Shown here piece after piece: positions 62,539 to 64,000 of a stretch of 64,000 nt of DNA (position 1 is its first letter; each line of letters opens with the position of its first letter). The translations under genes and the position numbers were made by a program. Origin of the DNA: Centroberyx gerrardi (lineage: Eukaryota > Chordata > Actinopteri > Beryciformes > Berycidae); assembly GCF_048128805.1 (NCBI RefSeq), contig NC_136020.1, positions 8,639,653 to 8,703,652 on the forward strand. Reading direction: 5' to 3'. Below the pieces are notes generated by a model. The model saw nothing but the letters and a program-made list of their open reading frames with translations. It did not search any database and was not told where the DNA came from.

Positions 62539-64000
62539 ATGTTTTGGTTCATGCAGGGACTTTGCTTTTTACCAGCGTTTCTGGTCATCTGGTCCTCCAG
62601 CACCTTCATCGTTTCTTACTTAATTGCGCTTTTTAGAAAGGATGTCGATATAATCTTCCCATACATAAGGTAAGAACTGTTGATTGTATTTGATTGTTAT
62701 AGCCTACTTTTTTAAAGAAAGGGCAAGAAAGTCAGTCAACTTTTTAACGCTGAATATGTCAAATATGAAAGGTATGCTGTGAAAATTAATATGTCGTTGC
62801 TTTATTTTGATGAAATGATTTTGAAAACCAGGAGAAAAGGCGAAGAGTTTAGTAACAAAGACACCAAGTCAAGTTTCGTTTTCCTCAGCTTTCACTTGGC
62901 TAGTGCCCAAGTCCAGCTGCACATCAAACCTCATGTAGCCTAACTTATTTTAGCTTTCTCAAAGCACAGCCAACAATATGTGCCTGTGGTTTTCGCTTCT
63001 CCCTTTTAAATGAGACATTTATCTAAACCCACAGAGATTTTAAGATCCCTATCAGGCTAACTGCAGACGGTTGGACAAAGTTTCAGCCCACACAGATATT
63101 CATGCCACTGTATCAAACTATGAGGAAACCAGCAGAATGCTGTTCTATCAACAAATGTCTTTCACCTTATGCAAATTCAAATGTAGCTTTTCCCTTTGAA
63201 GTGATACAGGTGCAAACCCCCCAGAGAGCTGCATCTTTGGCTTGATGACGTTCGTCTCTGCATGCGCAGGTATTTTCACAAGCAGAAAAAAAAAAAAGAA
63301 AAAGAAAGAAAAAAAGTTGTGTTATATCCGGTGCTTAGCTCATCATGTCTTAGGCAACCCGCTGGGCTTTCCCAAGGGAGGAACCAAGGCTCCAGAGAAT
63401 TTAGTCCCACTTCTCTCTTTCACAAAATGAAAGCATAAACTCAGGATGATGCATCAATTTCTGGTAAAAGACTCACACCTTCACAGCTTTGAGGTTAATG
63501 TGTGTGTTGAATCCTCCACAGGAATAGCCACCATGTACGCCAGATACAAGTTTGTGGAGAAGCTGAGTGAGGAGACGCGCGTTGTGCGGCCCTGTCTGAA
63601 TAAAGCTGCTCTCTGGCTGGGGATGCTGTCCTGTTTGGGCATGTGCATTGTTGCTACTTTCCAGGTATGTTTGTGTATGTGTGTCTGAATCACATTTGGA
63701 AGCAATTTGTCCTGACTTATGCATGAAAATAGGACACAGCTTGGAGAGGTTTTGCACCATGCTGACAGACATATTTTCCCTCCTGCATCATTTTTGTTGA
63801 TTTCAGGAAACAACGGTGACATCGGTTCATGATGCGGGAGCGCTGCTGTTCTTTATCTCTGGCGTTTCATACTCAGTCATCCAGTCTATTATATCATATC
63901 GGGCCTATCCATATGGATCCTCCCTGGCAGTCTGTCACACCCGTACGGTTATCGCCACCATCGCCTGCTTGGCAGTTTTCCCCAGTATCCTTTTCACATC
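62539..64000 (+). CDS. dram1: DNA damage-regulated autophagy modulator 1, 5' part
   Basis: Exons 62539-62669, 63202-63269, 63522-63664 and from 63807. The last either stops at a possible donor after 63984 or runs on past the window end. They read in one frame: [20 protein letters not shown] (first membrane segment), [33 protein letters not shown], the conserved [12 protein letters not shown], then further hydrophobic segments. DRAM1 is a small multi-spanning lysosomal membrane protein, induced by p53 in mammals, that promotes autophagy. The motif SDTG-x2-PPES and gnptab as neighbour identify DRAM1 rather than DRAM2. The C-terminal third is missing because the window ends. Confidence 0.92.

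Noticed and set aside
62539-64000. Assignment of the last gene to DRAM2
   Set aside because: The SDTG-x2-PPES and MYARYK motifs and gnptab as neighbour fit DRAM1.

Overview
The window is vertebrate, almost certainly teleost fish, nuclear DNA. It holds large split genes with GT-AG introns, dense CA/GT microsatellites, many short terminal-inverted-repeat (MITE-like) elements, and a gene order matching human 12q23.2. I read five protein genes: the 3' end of an ETS factor like spic (+, 212-1520, 5' part outside the window); slow-type myosin-binding protein C, mybpc1 (+, 4311-32329, 31 coding exons, 1250 residues); cholinephosphotransferase chpt1 (+, 35198-41693, 8 exons, 382 residues); gnptab, the alpha/beta precursor of GlcNAc-1-phosphotransferase (-, 61147-45176, 21 exons, 1274 residues); and the first four exons of dram1 (+, from 62539, running off the end). 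Every exon chain was joined by hand. The three complete genes stay in frame from ATG to stop.

Layout: 1-1700 is the spic tail. 1700-4030 is spacer. The mybpc1 promoter has a TATA box at 4030. Its long 5' half (4.3-15.3 kb) has several small exons that are multiples of three, encoding a proline-, acid- and lysine-rich N-terminal extension. The Ig/Fn3 domain exons fill 15.7-30.3 kb. Two alternative 3' ends lie between 31.1 and 32.3 kb. The spacer to chpt1 contains a repeat whose inverted partner sits in the last chpt1 intron. chpt1 and gnptab converge across 41.7-45.2 kb; no sycp3 exon is visible there, although human has SYCP3 in this interval. gnptab and dram1 diverge from a 1.4 kb intergenic region.

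The genes do not form an operon-like system. mybpc1 is a thick-filament regulator of muscle, chpt1 makes phosphatidylcholine, gnptab starts the mannose-6-phosphate tag on lysosomal enzymes, dram1 is a lysosomal autophagy modulator, and spic is an SPI-subfamily transcription factor. The one functional pairing worth noting is the head-to-head gnptab-dram1 arrangement, as both act on lysosomes.

The most interesting observations are: a 9-nt candidate microexon in the mybpc1 M-domain, an alternative mybpc1 C-terminal exon, a run of frame-neutral N-terminal cassettes, a ~300 bp inverted-repeat element present once in chpt1 intron 1 and once in gnptab intron 1, a perfect 20-bp hairpin with a GAAA loop, and an unexplained exon-like block on the minus strand inside the largest gnptab intron. 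I found no convincing wholly new gene system.
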